From: Coprinus comatus
Lineage: Eukaryota > Basidiomycota > Agaricomycetes > Agaricales > Agaricaceae
Length of the DNA stretch: 64,000 nucleotides
Direction of reading: 5' to 3'
NCBI GenBank assembly: GCA_034638255.1
Contig: JAWPGT010000008.1
Coordinates: 248,001-312,000 of the forward strand
The notes under the pieces are model-generated. The model did not search any database. It saw only the letters and a program-made list of their open reading frames with translations, and was not told where the DNA came from. Shown one piece after another: positions 22,901 through 34,344 of this stretch. A program made the translations under genes and the position numbers. Within the stretch, counting starts at the first letter, position 1. Each line of letters opens with the position of its first letter.

Positions 22901-24682
22901 AACTTGTACATGAGAGGGAAGAGGGAGAATGTGGGGAGTGGTTGGGTAGTTATGTGTGGGTCTAGGCTGGGAAATTCGTTTGGGACTATTGATATATATA
23001 TATATATATATCTGGATTGGGTGCTCGTGTTTTAGTGTGTGGATGGATTGTGATTTAAACTGGAATTGGGACTAGGATTAGGATTAGGACTGGGACACGG
23101 TGTGTTTTGAAACGGCAATAAGAATCTTTGAATAGTGAGGGCACTCAGTGCAAGGGAGAGAAGAAGATAATATTAACTTCGGTTCTCAATAAATACCCCT
23201 TCGGTCTTCAAATGTTTAGCTTTTCTGAACGTTTGAATGCCAAACCAAAAACTATCGACCTTGAATTGAATGCTTTTTTAAAGGGGCAGCCTTCAACTTT
23301 TTTTCTAAATTTCTGGCGATTCCTCTCCCAAACAATTCAAAATTTCAACTTTCAATTGATGTCGAATCTGTTCCACCAAGCTTATTTCCTATTCGTATTC
23401 CTTTACGTTAACCTCAATTGGTTTTCAAGAAGAAAAAAAAATCAAAATGCCTTACCGAGTTTCTGGTTTTCATTCTTCGATTTCGTTTTCTTATAACCAG
23501 TTCAACATCCAACCTTCAATGCTCAATGCTCAATGCTCAATGTTCAATGCTTTACATATCGACACATCGATCTTTTACTTGCTCAATATACAAAAAAATC
23601 ATAACCCAATTCTTACTAAATCGAAATATACTCCAATCCGTCGATTTTGTTGATTCCAAACCCACCCTTTCTTCCCCTCTCCTCTCTTCTCCAAATTTCT
23701 TTTCTTTGCTTAACGATTGTCAACATGGAAGCGGAGAACATTGTTTTTTTTTTTCTTCACTACTTTAAAAAGGACAAGAGGAGCTCCAAGAATCATTCGC
23801 AATCATACAATATATACAATCCTTTTTTTTTTTTTTTTCATTTCAAAATTTCTTTTTCTCATTCCCAGATATCATACTCCATAAGTATAACCAACCAAAA
23901 TGATATATAAGTAGATATATGTAGTAGGAAACCAACACACTTTTCTTTTCTTTTCTTTTTCTATCTCAAGTATACCTACATATAACATACTGTACATAAC
24001 CTCAGGGTCTAAAACGAATAAGTAAACAAGTGTTCAAACGTTCATATTATACATTCAAATACTGACCTGACTCTAAAATGTTAAAATCATCTCCAAGGAG
24101 CAATTGCGAGTGTTATTTTTAAACTGAATAAGTACATAATAATATTCAATTATGTACACCAACTCCATGTGAAATGGAGCACCGTGGAGCCCGAAGGGTC
24201 AAGTCGTCAAAAACCAGAGATTATTTATAGAGAAAATAAATAGAGTACCGAACGAACATCGAACGGCGCCTAGATATATATTTCAATGGAAAAAAGATTC
24301 TGATTACATAGGACAGACTGTAAAAGAGACACTTTCGGAGCATACCCAAGGCTATAAGAAGGTTCTGTTTTAGGAGGTTAAGAATCGATCATATAATTCG
24401 AGAGAAGAAAAATAAAGGGAGTAGGAGCGATAGATGAAATTTGAGGATAAGGCATTGGAAACATATCATAGAGAGAAAGAGAAAAAAAGAACCATAGGAG
24501 AGAAAAATCTCTTGAATTCCATGACGACAAAAAGTTTGTAGAGAGTGGTTGGGATAAAGGGAATTGTCGTCAAGGAAAGGAGAGAAAAAAGTGAGAAACA
24601 AACAAACAAAAAGAGGTAACTGTATGGAGTAGGGAAGGATAGAGAGATAGGTCAGTCCGAATCAAAGGACGGATTTTAACAC
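22901..24682. other. Long gene-poor stretch with simple repeats
   Basis: No supported gene. It contains a (TA)n run at about 22990-23011, a heptamer tandem repeat (CTCAATG units, about 23518-23548), and several T-homopolymers. GA-rich DNA near 24405-24600 belongs to the 3' side of the RRM gene. Open frames here are Phe/Ser/Leu-rich and follow base composition. Confidence 0.5.
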
Positions 24683-25776
24683 TTAATTATCGTAAGGGGG
24701 GGTGCGTGCATTGTCCCTCTGCTTATCATCCTCCTTCACCTTTCCATTTCCATTCACCTGTTCGTCAGCAAGAGCAGGTGGGGGAGTCCTAGCACGATCC
24801 CTTTCTCTTTCTCTATCACGGTCTCCACCGCCGACACGATCGTCGCGGTCGCGGTCAACGCGTTCACGATCAACACGTTCACGATCTCTATCATCACGTC
24901 TACGGTCGGGAGAAGGAGACCTTCGACGGTCAATTGGAGACCTGCTACGTCTCTTGCGATCACGATCACGGTCTCTTTCGCGGTCATCTCTATCGATAAT
25001 GCGATCGTCTCTCCGACGAGGACTCCTAGAGCGGTCGCGGCTTCGATGAGGAGGTGGTGAAGAACGTCTTTCGTATCGCCAAACTGAGGAGGGAGGATTT
25101 TTGGCCCACTGGAGAGAGTCACGTGTGAAATGACGGGTTAAGGTTATTACGGAAAAATTGAAACAGACCTGAATGCTTAGTCGGCTACCTTCGAAGTAAC
25201 GGCCGTGCCTAAGACAATGAGTGTGAGGTGGAGGCATGGGAGAACAAGAGAGAGACAGAGAGACTTACATGTCGTAGTAAGCGTCTTCAGCATCGCGAGT
25301 GCTGCGGAACTCGACAAAAGCATAGCTAACGAGGCGTCGAATAATGTTGAGCGTGCGTTGTTTTTGACCATTGCAAGTGAGAGAGAGGGGTAGGCAATTC
25401 GTCGTCGTCGGTCGACAGTCGACGTCTCGCGGGTAGAAAGGGTCGTAATATAATTTTTTTCACGCGAAGAAATTGGGACTCGTGTGTGTGCGACTCGACA
25501 CTCGTAACGTGGATTTATGGCGGTTCGCGATTCGACTGGCCCAGTAGAAAAAGAGGGGTGAATTTCGGAAGAGAGACTTACGGGTTGGAGGTAGAGCGAG
25601 GGTTTCGAGGTGCAGGGACGTCACAGCGAACGAGAGGACCAAAGCTGTGGTAATTTTGGTTGTTGAGGACGTTGGTTGTGATGAGGACGGGGTTGATCTC
25701 ACCGTTCGAATTCGTATGCGAGGTCTCTGGCGCGTGTTGCTGGATGGAAGCCGCTGACGAAGAGGATGCGGGGCAT
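24683..25776 (-). CDS. RRM / RS-domain RNA-binding protein (SR-type splicing factor)
   Basis: ATG at 25774-25776; stop at 24683-24685. Exon 1 gives MPRILFVSGFHPATRARDLA (RNP2-like) and YEFERF. Exon 2 gives GPLVRCDVPAPRNPRSTSNP. After a longer intron (about 240 nt) comes YAFVEFRSTRDAEDAYYDM (RNP1-like), then HGRYFEGSRLSIQ and WAKNPPSSVWRYERRSSPPP. The C-terminal half is a long RS/RD repeat region (RRSPSPDRRR, alternating Asp-Arg), ending in ARTPPYDN. One RRM plus an RS tail is the architecture of SR proteins that act in pre-mRNA splicing. The gene is divergent from the PPR gene, with 81 bp between starts. Confidence 0.85.
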
Positions 25777-25857
25777 TGTGTTGTTGGCTGGTCAAACAAT
25801 TCTTTTTATTTCTTTTTTCCAACAACTCCTCTGTTTGGCCTTGTTTGCTCTCTCTGC
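25777..25857. promoter_or_regulatory. Compact bidirectional promoter region, SR-type factor / PPR protein
   Basis: Eighty-one bases between divergent start codons. Contains the run TCTTTTTATTTCTTTTTTCC, a pyrimidine-rich stretch of the kind seen upstream of fungal start sites. No other element stands out. Confidence 0.45.
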
Positions 25858-28842
25858 ATGCGCACTCTTCCACTCGCTGCAAACCGCGTCTTTTCAACCT
25901 CAGCCGCAGTTGCAGAGCCCATTCGCAATCTCAGAAAATACAAGTTCATTGCCCTTCTCCACAGGGAGACCAGAAATCCACTATGGTCCTTACTTGATGC
26001 TCTGCGCCAGCCTAAACACCGTCTTGCTCTCTCAGAGGCTTTATTCGAAAATGGCGTGTCCTCGAGTGAATTCGAACGGTGGAAATTCCTCACACACGAA
26101 CCTTCCATCGGCTCTGCCCTGGCCAAGACTTCTAAAGAGGCTCTGCCATCCTGGGCTGTACTTTACTTGATGCAGAGTAAAGTTCGATCATCACAACAAG
26201 CTCACGGCCCTCTGCTAGATCTGCTCCATACCCATCTAGACATCGCTCCTAGAGACCTTCATGCTCCATTAATCCTACTCACAGCCATTCAACTTGCTCG
26301 TTTCAACTTGGTTGTTCCTCTACGTCAAGTCGCTTCTACATTCCTTCATACTTGGATATCCCACAACCCAGATATTTACTTCAACTTATTCCTCCAAACC
26401 ATCTCTTGTATTCCAAATCGTACTGTCGAAAGTGCCAACATCGCAGTTATGTTATTGAAAGCAATGGAATCTCGTCAACTTCCATTAACTTCCGACACCT
26501 ATACCTCTTTACTCTCCGACCGTTTCGTTACCCTTCAATTAACGAAGTACCTTCAAGAACGTATGATTCAAGAACATTTCATTCCAGAATCTCAACATCT
26601 TGAAGCTTATTTACGATTTTTCGCAAAAGACGGGGCTATACATGACGCTTCAAAATATCACAAACTAATTCAAACTCAAATCCCACCAATCCCAAAATCT
26701 CAATCCCATTTAAAACCTTCCACAGATCCTCATATTAAAGCAAACACTCTAATGCTTTCAGCAAATTCATCAGTCAATTCCGCATTCCATTTCCTACGTA
26801 AACTAACACGTACATCAACCTCTTCTCCCGCAAATATACCATCGACTCTTCCAGCAAAAATCCCTACACATATCCATTTAGAGCGTCGAAAACCAATTCA
26901 AAGATATCTCAATACCAAATTCCTAAATATCTATGATTTCACAACAGCATTGAGTGTTGCTGTTCGTGATAATAGAATGTCATCAAATCATCTTTTGAAG
27001 ATGTTTAATAAAAGAGCACCTGGGTTAAGATGGACTACTGTTACGTTTACAGTGTTATTGAGAGGGTTATTGTTGAAAGGCGATATTGGGAATGCTGTGA
27101 GTTATTGGAGAAAGTTGGTTAGGAGTGGATTGGTTTTGGATGAAGAAGCTGTGGCTACGGGTGTTGTGGTACTTACTAGAGCTGGAAAAATTTGGGAGGC
27201 TGTTAGGGTTTTGGAAGAATGGTGTTGGAGAGGGGGGTTTGGGTTTTTTGAAATTGAAGCGAGTGAGGGTGAAGGTTTGGATTTGGAAGTTGGGTTGGAA
27301 ATGGGAATGGGGATGGAGGGAATGAATGTGAGCGGGAGGTGGAGTGGAATAGGGAAAGGAAAAGGAAAAGGAAAAGAAGACCAAGAACAACAACTGAAAA
27401 TGAAATTAACTCAAAAAACAATCAACGATTTCATGGTTGCCTTGATTCGAATTCAAAGGCCAGATATTGTTTTTCGAATATGGGATAATATGGAAATACT
27501 TTATGGAGTGTTACCAAATTCTACTTCACTTTCTATACTTTTACAAAGTGCGAGATTGGCACATAAAATGGACGATGGTGATGGATTGAAAGGTGCTATT
27601 GCACAATTGGGTTTGAAAAATCCATTTTCTAGATCTTCATCTTCTTCATCAACATCATCACTTACCTCGTCATCTTCTTCATCGTGGTCATCTTCATCTT
27701 CGTCTTCGTCTTCCCAATCACCAACACCATCATCAACATCATCCCCTTCAAAACTAAGAAAAACAGCATTAGAAGAAATAACATCTTTAATCTATGACAC
27801 CAATAAATCCAAACCCATTTCATACACTTCCGGAATCTGGAAAAACAATCAAAAATCAACAGAAACCGTTCGAAAAATATTCTTACAAACCTTATTCGGA
27901 ATGGCACTTTCACAAAACAAAGTGGAAGAAATGTTAAAAGCGGAAGCACCTGTTGGAGCTATTAGAGTAGCTTATGATTCTGATCCGAATTCTTATTCTA
28001 TTGGTGCTTTGTCTGGTGATAATGATGGAAGAGGTGGTGGTAGTGGGTTTGGGATGAAATTAGGTTTGGGTTTGGGGTGGAGAGAATTGGGATTGGGATG
28101 GCCTAGTTTGAAACCTGTTAAATGGAGGTTTATTCCTTTTGAAGATTTGTTTGATGTTTATATTTCTACGTCAACGATTCCTTCTTCTTCCTCTTCTTCC
28201 TCTCCATCTCCATCTCCATCCTCATCGATATCTCCATCTTCATCTTCCTCGTCATCTCCTACCTCAACCTCTTCCTCAACCAAAACAACCAAAAAAATCC
28301 TAAAATCCTATTACCCAAGTATAACAATAACCAACCAAACAATCTTTCAATACCTTTCATTATTATGCATATCTTCAAAAGCGATTGAAATTCCATTACT
28401 TTTTAATTGGATGAAAATTTTGGGTTTGAAAGCTTCTGATTCAACTTTAGGTATTGGTTTGGCTTTGTGGAATGAAGTTGGTGGGTATGCTCCGTTGATT
28501 GAAAAGTGGCATGATGTTGTTGATGGTGGTCGTGGTAGTCGTATTAATGGGAATGACAATGGCAACGGGAATGGGAATGAGAGCGGTTGTAATAAAGACG
28601 AGAATAAGGATGGTGTTAAGGAAATTAATAATAATAAGGTCGATAGGAATGGTAATGGTAATGGTAACGGTAACGGTAGTAGTGAGAAGGTTCAAGAAAA
28701 TAAAAGTGTTGGTAGTGGTGGAGAAATTGGAAAGTTTAGATGGTGGTTGGAAAATTGGGTTGGGAGGAATAGAGTTCCGAATAGAAAGGAAGTAGAAAAG
28801 TGGGCTAGGGTGGTTGATAAATTGAGAGAAGTTCGGAGGTAG
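25858..28842 (+). CDS. Large mitochondrial pentatricopeptide-repeat-like protein
   Basis: A single uninterrupted frame of 994 codons, which is unusual in this intron-rich window. I choose the ATG at 25858 (MRTLPLAANRVFSTSAAVAE) because it gives a typical mitochondrial presequence. The frame is open further upstream but would overlap the divergent SR-type gene. Helical PPR-like pairs are visible, for example TVTFTVLLRGLLLKGDIGNA followed by YWRKLVRSGLVLDE, then VVLTRAGKIWEAVRVLEEW. Long Ser/Thr-Pro tracts (near 27625-27740 and 28175-28280) and Asn/Gly tracts (28550-28680) break up the sequence. By family it should bind mitochondrial RNA in processing or translation; the target is unknown. Confidence 0.75.
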   Translation: MRTLPLAANRVFSTSAAVAEPIRNLRKYKFIALLHRETRNPLWSLLDALRQPKHRLALSEALFENGVSSSEFERWKFLTHEPSIGSALAKTSKEALPSWAVLYLMQSKVRSSQQAHGPLLDLLHTHLDIAPRDLHAPLILLTAIQLARFNLVVPLRQVASTFLHTWISHNPDIYFNLFLQTISCIPNRTVESANIAVMLLKAMESRQLPLTSDTYTSLLSDRFVTLQLTKYLQERMIQEHFIPESQHLEAYLRFFAKDGAIHDASKYHKLIQTQIPPIPKSQSHLKPSTDPHIKANTLMLSANSSVNSAFHFLRKLTRTSTSSPANIPSTLPAKIPTHIHLERRKPIQRYLNTKFLNIYDFTTALSVAVRDNRMSSNHLLKMFNKRAPGLRWTTVTFTVLLRGLLLKGDIGNAVSYWRKLVRSGLVLDEEAVATGVVVLTRAGKIWEAVRVLEEWCWRGGFGFFEIEASEGEGLDLEVGLEMGMGMEGMNVSGRWSGIGKGKGKGKEDQEQQLKMKLTQKTINDFMVALIRIQRPDIVFRIWDNMEILYGVLPNSTSLSILLQSARLAHKMDDGDGLKGAIAQLGLKNPFSRSSSSSSTSSLTSSSSSSWSSSSSSSSSQSPTPSSTSSPSKLRKTALEEITSLIYDTNKSKPISYTSGIWKNNQKSTETVRKIFLQTLFGMALSQNKVEEMLKAEAPVGAIRVAYDSDPNSYSIGALSGDNDGRGGGSGFGMKLGLGLGWRELGLGWPSLKPVKWRFIPFEDLFDVYISTSTIPSSSSSSSPSPSPSSSISPSSSSSSSPTSTSSSTKTTKKILKSYYPSITITNQTIFQYLSLLCISSKAIEIPLLFNWMKILGLKASDSTLGIGLALWNEVGGYAPLIEKWHDVVDGGRGSRINGNDNGNGNGNESGCNKDENKDGVKEINNNKVDRNGNGNGNGNGSSEKVQENKSVGSGGEIGKFRWWLENWVGRNRVPNRKEVEKWARVVDKLREVRR

Positions 28843-29130
28843 ACGTGTGTGTGGTTTTTTTCTTTCTTTTAATTAAATGTAGATGCATGGTTTTTCTTAT
28901 TTGTTTCGGTCTTGGTCTCGGTTTCGGTTTCGGGTGCGTGGTGATGTTAGGTGTAAGTGCAGGTGTATTTTGTTTCTGACGTAGGTGTTGAGCTTTTGGT
29001 TTTTAATATGAACGTTGGACAGTCGCGTTTGGATATAATTGAATAGTTATGAAAGGAAAAATGGATTTGACAACAAACATGTTCTACTATCTAAGGAATT
29101 CCATTTGGACGTGGACGTGTATAGGAGAAT

Positions 29131-29773
29131 TTAATGAACACCAGAAGCTGCAGGTACAACAGCTTCTTCATCCCTCCCTACATTTAAAAGTCAACATTAA
29201 TCCACTAACTTCCAAAAAAAAAAAAAAAAAACATACCTTCATAAAACTTTTGTAAAAATCCTTTAGGTGAATCCAAGCTAGTACCAACAGTATCATCAAC
29301 AGCTAACAAAGGACCCAACACATGATCATTCTGTTTCCACAAATTCATAGTTTCTTGATAATCTTGACGAGATTTTAAAATTAAAACGTCAATTGCTCTT
29401 TGATCTGTTACGTTTTTGTTTTTTTCAAATGTTTGACGAATTCGATGACGGACAAAGGTTGGTGAAACGTTTAAGGTGTATAGTTGACAGATTTCTGGAG
29501 CCTGTTGGTGTTGTTGTTTTGTTGTTGGTGTTAGGATTATGAGGTACGAGGTATGAGTAGGAAGGAGTATGTGGGTATTTTTTTTTTTTTTGTGAGGGTT
29601 TCGAGTTTGAAGTATAAGTATTTGAGAAAGGTTTGTTGAAAAGTATAAAAGAAAGGAAAGAAACGTACGGAACGATACCAGTCACGGTAAAGAGCAAGAA
29701 CACGTTGACGTGCTTCAACTGGAGAAGTAGAAGCTCTTGTAACCCTTGCAAGACGAGCTGGAATTGTAGACAT
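29131..29773 (-). CDS. NDUFA6: NADH dehydrogenase (complex I) LYR-family subunit NDUFA6/B14
   Basis: Exons: about 29773-29670, 29504-29236 and 29174-29131. The protein starts MSTIPARLARVTRASTS and has the LYR signature ALYRDWYRS joined to APEICQLYTLN. Then comes the Arg-rich helix FVRHRIRQTFEKNKNV and the B14-specific LKSRQDYQETMNLWKQ. It ends DEEAVVPAASGVH. NDUFA6 is an accessory subunit on the matrix arm of complex I that binds the mitochondrial acyl carrier protein. The length (about 135 residues) fits fungal orthologues. The two introns hold T or A homopolymers near 29580 and 29215. Convergent with the PPR gene, divergent from PDAP1. Confidence 0.9.
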
Positions 29774-30030
29774 GTTGTGTGGATATAAACCTGTCAACCT
29801 CTCAGGTATCGGTGTTGAACGAGGTATTCGGGTTGGAGGAAGTCTTATGTAAGGAATTGACGGTTTGGACCGAACACTGAGTGAAGGCCGGTTGACTTTT
29901 CGGGAAGTCGGTGATTGGTCCGGAGATTCCGGAGTACGGACGGAGATTGATTGTGCAGCTTGGGAATTCGGTTACATACACTTATCATCACCTTGCAAGA
30001 ATCCAACTTCTGCTCTTTCTATCTTCAATT
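29774..30030. promoter_or_regulatory. Bidirectional promoter region, NDUFA6 / PDAP1
   Basis: A 257-base interval between divergent start codons, relatively GC-rich for the window. A stretch with TTCCGGAGTACGGACGGAG lies near the middle. No recognised element. Confidence 0.4.
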
Positions 30031-31025
30031 ATGGTCCGTGGTACAGGTACGTTTGTTTCTTTATTAACAGCTGTACCCTCCTCTCTATGAGTGGGAAGGC
30101 GTATACATGTTGGAGAGGTGTGACGGTCTTTTTTTTTTTGTTATAGGAAAGTTCAAGCAGAAGAGAGGAGGTGGTAGAACTTTCAGGTATGTATGAGGAT
30201 CTTGAGATCTTTACATTGAGTATGAATTGGAATAATGGTGCTGATGGTTTATTGTAGTAGGCATATGGGTTCTGATCGCGATAGGTCAGGGTTCCCTGAA
30301 GAAAGGTATGTTCTTTCTCTTTCTCCTCAAGGTTTCTGTTGCTTTAACTTTTTTTTGTGTTACTATCTTATAGAGTAGAGGGTTCCGAAGAAGAGGATTC
30401 TGAAGAAGAGGAAGGAGAGGAAGAATCTGAAGAAGAATCTGAGGAAGAGGAAACTAAACCTGGTGTTGTGGGAGAACCGAAACAAGAGTTGACTAGACAA
30501 CAAAGGAGAGAAATGAAGAAGAAACAAGCAAAGACTGCTGATGATGATGAAGATGAGGAGGATGAGGATTTGATTAATCCTAACCATGTTCAGAAAAAGT
30601 TGACCATTTCGGATTTGAATGAACCTAGAGAATTGACTAGACGTGAAAGGTTAGAGCTCACACACTCTCAATCTTAAGTTGTGTCGTTGAATGTTGTTTG
30701 ATTTTTTTCAGGGAACAGAAGGAGAAGAAGGAAGCTGAGGAACGATACTGGAAGGTATGTTGTGTTTTACCTGTATAAAATGTGATACTCAAGTGGAGAC
30801 AATGTAAAGCTACACTTGGAAGGAAAGACGGACAAGGCTAAATCTGATATGGCTCGTCTGCAGAAGATCCGTGAGGAGCGTGCTGCTGCTGCTGCTAAAC
30901 GTGCCGCCGAAACAGCAGGTCAGTTACTATATAATCCTATATACTAGACTCTAACAAGTGTAATAGAGAAAGCAAAGGAAATCCAGGCCAAGAGGGATGC
31001 TCAGTTGAACCGACGCAAGACGTGA
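30031..31025 (+). CDS. PDAP1: PDAP1 / PP28-type phosphoprotein (28 kDa heat- and acid-stable)
   Basis: Small exons from ATG 30031 (MVRGTG, then KFKQKRGGGRTFSR) to TGA 31023-31025. The middle is a long acidic stretch (EEEDSEEEEGEEESEEE) followed by basic KKKQAK and a second acidic patch. The C-terminal PDAP1 domain is clear: LTRRER, EQKEKKEAEERYWK, LHLEGKTDKAKSDMARLQKI, REERAAAAAKRAAE and a basic end (RDAQLNRRKT). The family is abundant and highly charged with poorly defined function; some members are linked to translation or growth-factor binding. Tandem with the PPR gene downstream, 123 bp apart. Confidence 0.88.
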
Positions 31026-31148
31026 TTTATTTGAATAAATATAATAAATTGTTGTATTATTTTGTCACATCAATTTGTTTTCGTTGTCACACCTCGTTCT
31101 TTTCTCTCTTCCAACTGGAAATGAGCGTCTGTTCGCATAGAAGAGCGC

Positions 31149-34113
31149 ATGGTTTGGCCATCCACCTGCGAAGGCAAATGGGCTCGGCTGCCCTGGCCAC
31201 TCCTCAGCCGAACCATGAACGGTTTGATTCTGCCTTCAACTCGGCTCATCCCACTGCTGGACGGTACGCGTTCTCTTTACTCTTATTACTTTGCTAAAGC
31301 CTTAATTAGTGGAAGGAGAAGAAGGACTAATCACCTTAATGTTCGCTCTTCACTTGACTCAACTACATCCATCCCCCAACGTTCTACCAATCCTCCACCT
31401 TTACCTTTCGATCAAGCTGGAACACAGAATGAGAATGAGAATGATGTTATGTTCTTACCTGACGAATTGGAGAAAAGGATACAAGCTTTAGATGTTGCTG
31501 CTGCTGACGAGGTATGTTACATTAACGCGTCGCTTCATGTTTATATTAACTCGAAATTTAGGAAACATTATTAACTCCTTATTATACCGAATCCGATTTA
31601 ATGTCAATCTATGAAGATCTCCTTGCTCCTCCTCCAACTCAACAACAACAACAACTTAGTCCAATGGAATTGCAAGCTTTGCAAACGAAAAAGTCTGAAG
31701 AGGATTTAAGAATTGTTGAAGGAACTGAGACGCGTTTATTGGAGAGTTACAAATCACCTTTTACCTCTGCTACAGAGATGGAGACTGGAATAAATGTTTT
31801 GCAAGGAGAAACATATCAAAGAGTTGTTGCGAAAGCACAGGAAATTGTTAAAGAGTTGGAAAGTGTTAGAAAGTTGGCTGAGGATGAAGTAGAAGAACAG
31901 ACACAGGGTCAAGATAAGAAAGGAAAATCAAAAGTCATGATACCTGTTAGTGTACTTTCGGTTAATGAGTGTGATGCTCTTGTTCGTGTTTGCGTATGTC
32001 CTCTTTTCCTTTTCTCCTTTCTCATGGAGGCTTATAGGTTTTCGATAGACGAGAGCACGAGATGGACCTGCTGCTTTACAAACTCTTGAAATTATGAAAG
32101 TACGTTATTCTTTTATATATAAAAAACGAATAACCACTAACTATTATCTAGAAAAGCGGAATGCCAATATCAGAATCATCAATAACATCAACACTCGAAA
32201 TCCTAGCAAACACAGGAAACGTAAACCTAACCGAATCCCTAATCTCAAATTTCATTTCATCCCAATCCACTCCTCCAACACCATATCAAAGGCATTTACA
32301 CATCAAAGCTCATTTAAAATCAACACCTCCTACAATAATACCAGAATCCGCTCTTTCAGTTCTTCATACATATGAAGAAACAGGAAACGTAGCACCAATG
32401 CAAACATATACTTCCTTAATAACTCGATTATTCTCAAATCCATCATCAATATCAAGAGCTCAAGCTTGGGATTTATTCTCACATATGAGATACGTAGCGC
32501 ATCCTGAACCTGATGTTCTATTATACACATTAATGATTAGAGCTTGTGCTAATCCATTAATTTCATCAAGAAATTCTGAACCTGAAAAAGCTTTGGATTT
32601 TTGGACGGAAATGGTTGTGGATAAAAAGATTGAACCTAGTGTTGGTGCTTATAATGCTGTTATTTTGGCTTGTTCTAGAAGTGGGAAAAAGAGATGGGTT
32701 AATGAAGCTTATAGGTTAGCTAAAGAAATGGTTGATGGGAATAGAGATGCTTTTGGGAATAAGAGGTTTAGACCGGATAGGAAGACTTGGGGTGCTTTAC
32801 TTGAAGGTGCTAAGAGGATTGGAGATTTAGGAAGAGCTAGATGGATTTTGGCGGAATCGGTTAGAAATGATGATGATGATGATGGTAATGATAATGGTGT
32901 TGGAATGAGAGGTTTGGAAGAGGTGGAGGTGGAAGGAGGGAGAAGAAGGATGTTGGGTATTGATGAAGAAATTATGATGCATTTGTTTCAAACTTATGCG
33001 AGTTATAAGGTTCCGTTTAAAAGAGGTGAAACGGTCGTTGTTAAAGAGGAGGATAATGTTGGAAAAGATAATGATGGTGTAGCTGAGAATGCCGAGTTGG
33101 GGTTAGAAGGAGAAGAAAGTCATGAAGGACCTACGGATATCGTATTGGATTCAACACCTTCATTCTCACATATACCTCCTCAATCTCATGAAGAAGTTCT
33201 TCAAGAAGTAGCCTTCTTGTTCCAAAGAATTTTACATGATACTGGAATTCTCAAAAACCCATCCTCTTCTCAATCACAACAAGAACAAGACGATATTTCA
33301 GCACAAATATCAAACAAATTCGCTGGTGTGATAGTAACACCACGTCTTGTCAGCTCTTATATTTCAGTATTCTTTAACCATGCTTCATTGGAATTGGCGA
33401 GAAGTATGTTTTGGAAGGTGTTTGATCAATTAGGTATTGAAAAGACTCCGAGAGTTTTGGTTGAAGCTTTGGAAAGATGTGCTTATTCGAAAAAGAGAGG
33501 TAGAGAAAGGGAAGTTGCTAAAGAATTTGGAGATGAAGTTTGGAAAAATTGGGTTAATGTTGAGTTTAGTTTGGGTGAAAATGGAAATGGAGGTGGTGGT
33601 GGTAGGGTTGATCCTAGATTGATTGAGAGAGCTCATGCTGCTAGGATTAGGTTATTATCTATGTGCGTTTTTTTTTCTTTCTTTCCGCTCTGAAAACTAA
33701 ATATATAAAAAACTAACGCGTAATCATTGTTTTTTCTTTTTCTTAGAACGAACGAAATCGAAAAGGCAATGGATTCATTAACTTCATTCGTCCACAAATA
33801 CCCACCCAACTCGATTCGAACTTCATCAACATCTCAAATCAAACCTTTAATAAGATCAACACGAACAACATTAATAGGAAAAAAACCTTTAGTTAGGTTG
33901 ATTTCGAATAGTGAAGTTCCAGATGATCATGTTCCTCCACTTTTAACATTTAGAGAATTGGAGATTTTACATCATAGATTGGTTGTTAAAGGTAAAATGG
34001 AAAAGGAAATTGCGTTTGTTAAGTGGGTTGTTAAGGCGTATGAATGGATGTTGAGAGTTAGGAGAGATGAAGGATTTAAAAGTAAACCTCGGGTTTTGAA
34101 GAGTCATACATAG
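31149..34113 (+). CDS. Mitochondrial pentatricopeptide-repeat protein
   Basis: Exons: about 31149-31511, 31561-31993, 32052-32098, 32153-33662 and 33747-34113. I take the ATG at 31149 (MVWPSTCEGKWARLPWPLLS); an ATG at 31215 (MNGLILPSTRLIPLLDGTRS) gives an even better mitochondrial presequence and may be the true start. PPR-type helical units appear in the long exon: MQTYTSLITRLFSNPSSIS, DVLLYTLMIRACANPLIS, VGAYNAVILACSRSGKK and RKTWGALLEGAKRIGDLGRA. The arrangement resembles fungal mitochondrial PPR proteins associated with the small ribosomal subunit or RNA stability, but I cannot assign an orthologue. An acidic low-complexity insert lies around 32865-33120. Confidence 0.8.
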
Positions 34114-34344
34114 TATTGATGGGATTTAAGAGTGAGAGGAGTTTTTTTTTTTTTTTTGGTGGTGTTAGTTTTTATGTTAATTTATCCTCCTGCCTTTTGG
34201 GTAGAGGTTGATAGTAATAGTAAGTAATGGGGTATCTAGCATGCTTATATAAATTAGAGATCGGAGTGATACCTATTTATATCCGTTCAGTCGTGAGAAA
34301 TACCTACTTTTATGATGTGTTTCCGTTTCACTTAATTTGAACAC

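Noticed and set aside
24702..25049. 115-codon plus-strand Arg/Ser-rich frame
   Set aside because: It is the antisense of the RS repeat region of the minus-strand splicing factor, which has the RRM and splice sites.
25660..25857. N-terminal extension of the PPR frame by 66 codons
   Set aside because: It would overlap the first exons of the divergent SR-type gene, it does not start with ATG, and the ATG at 25858 gives a proper mitochondrial presequence.
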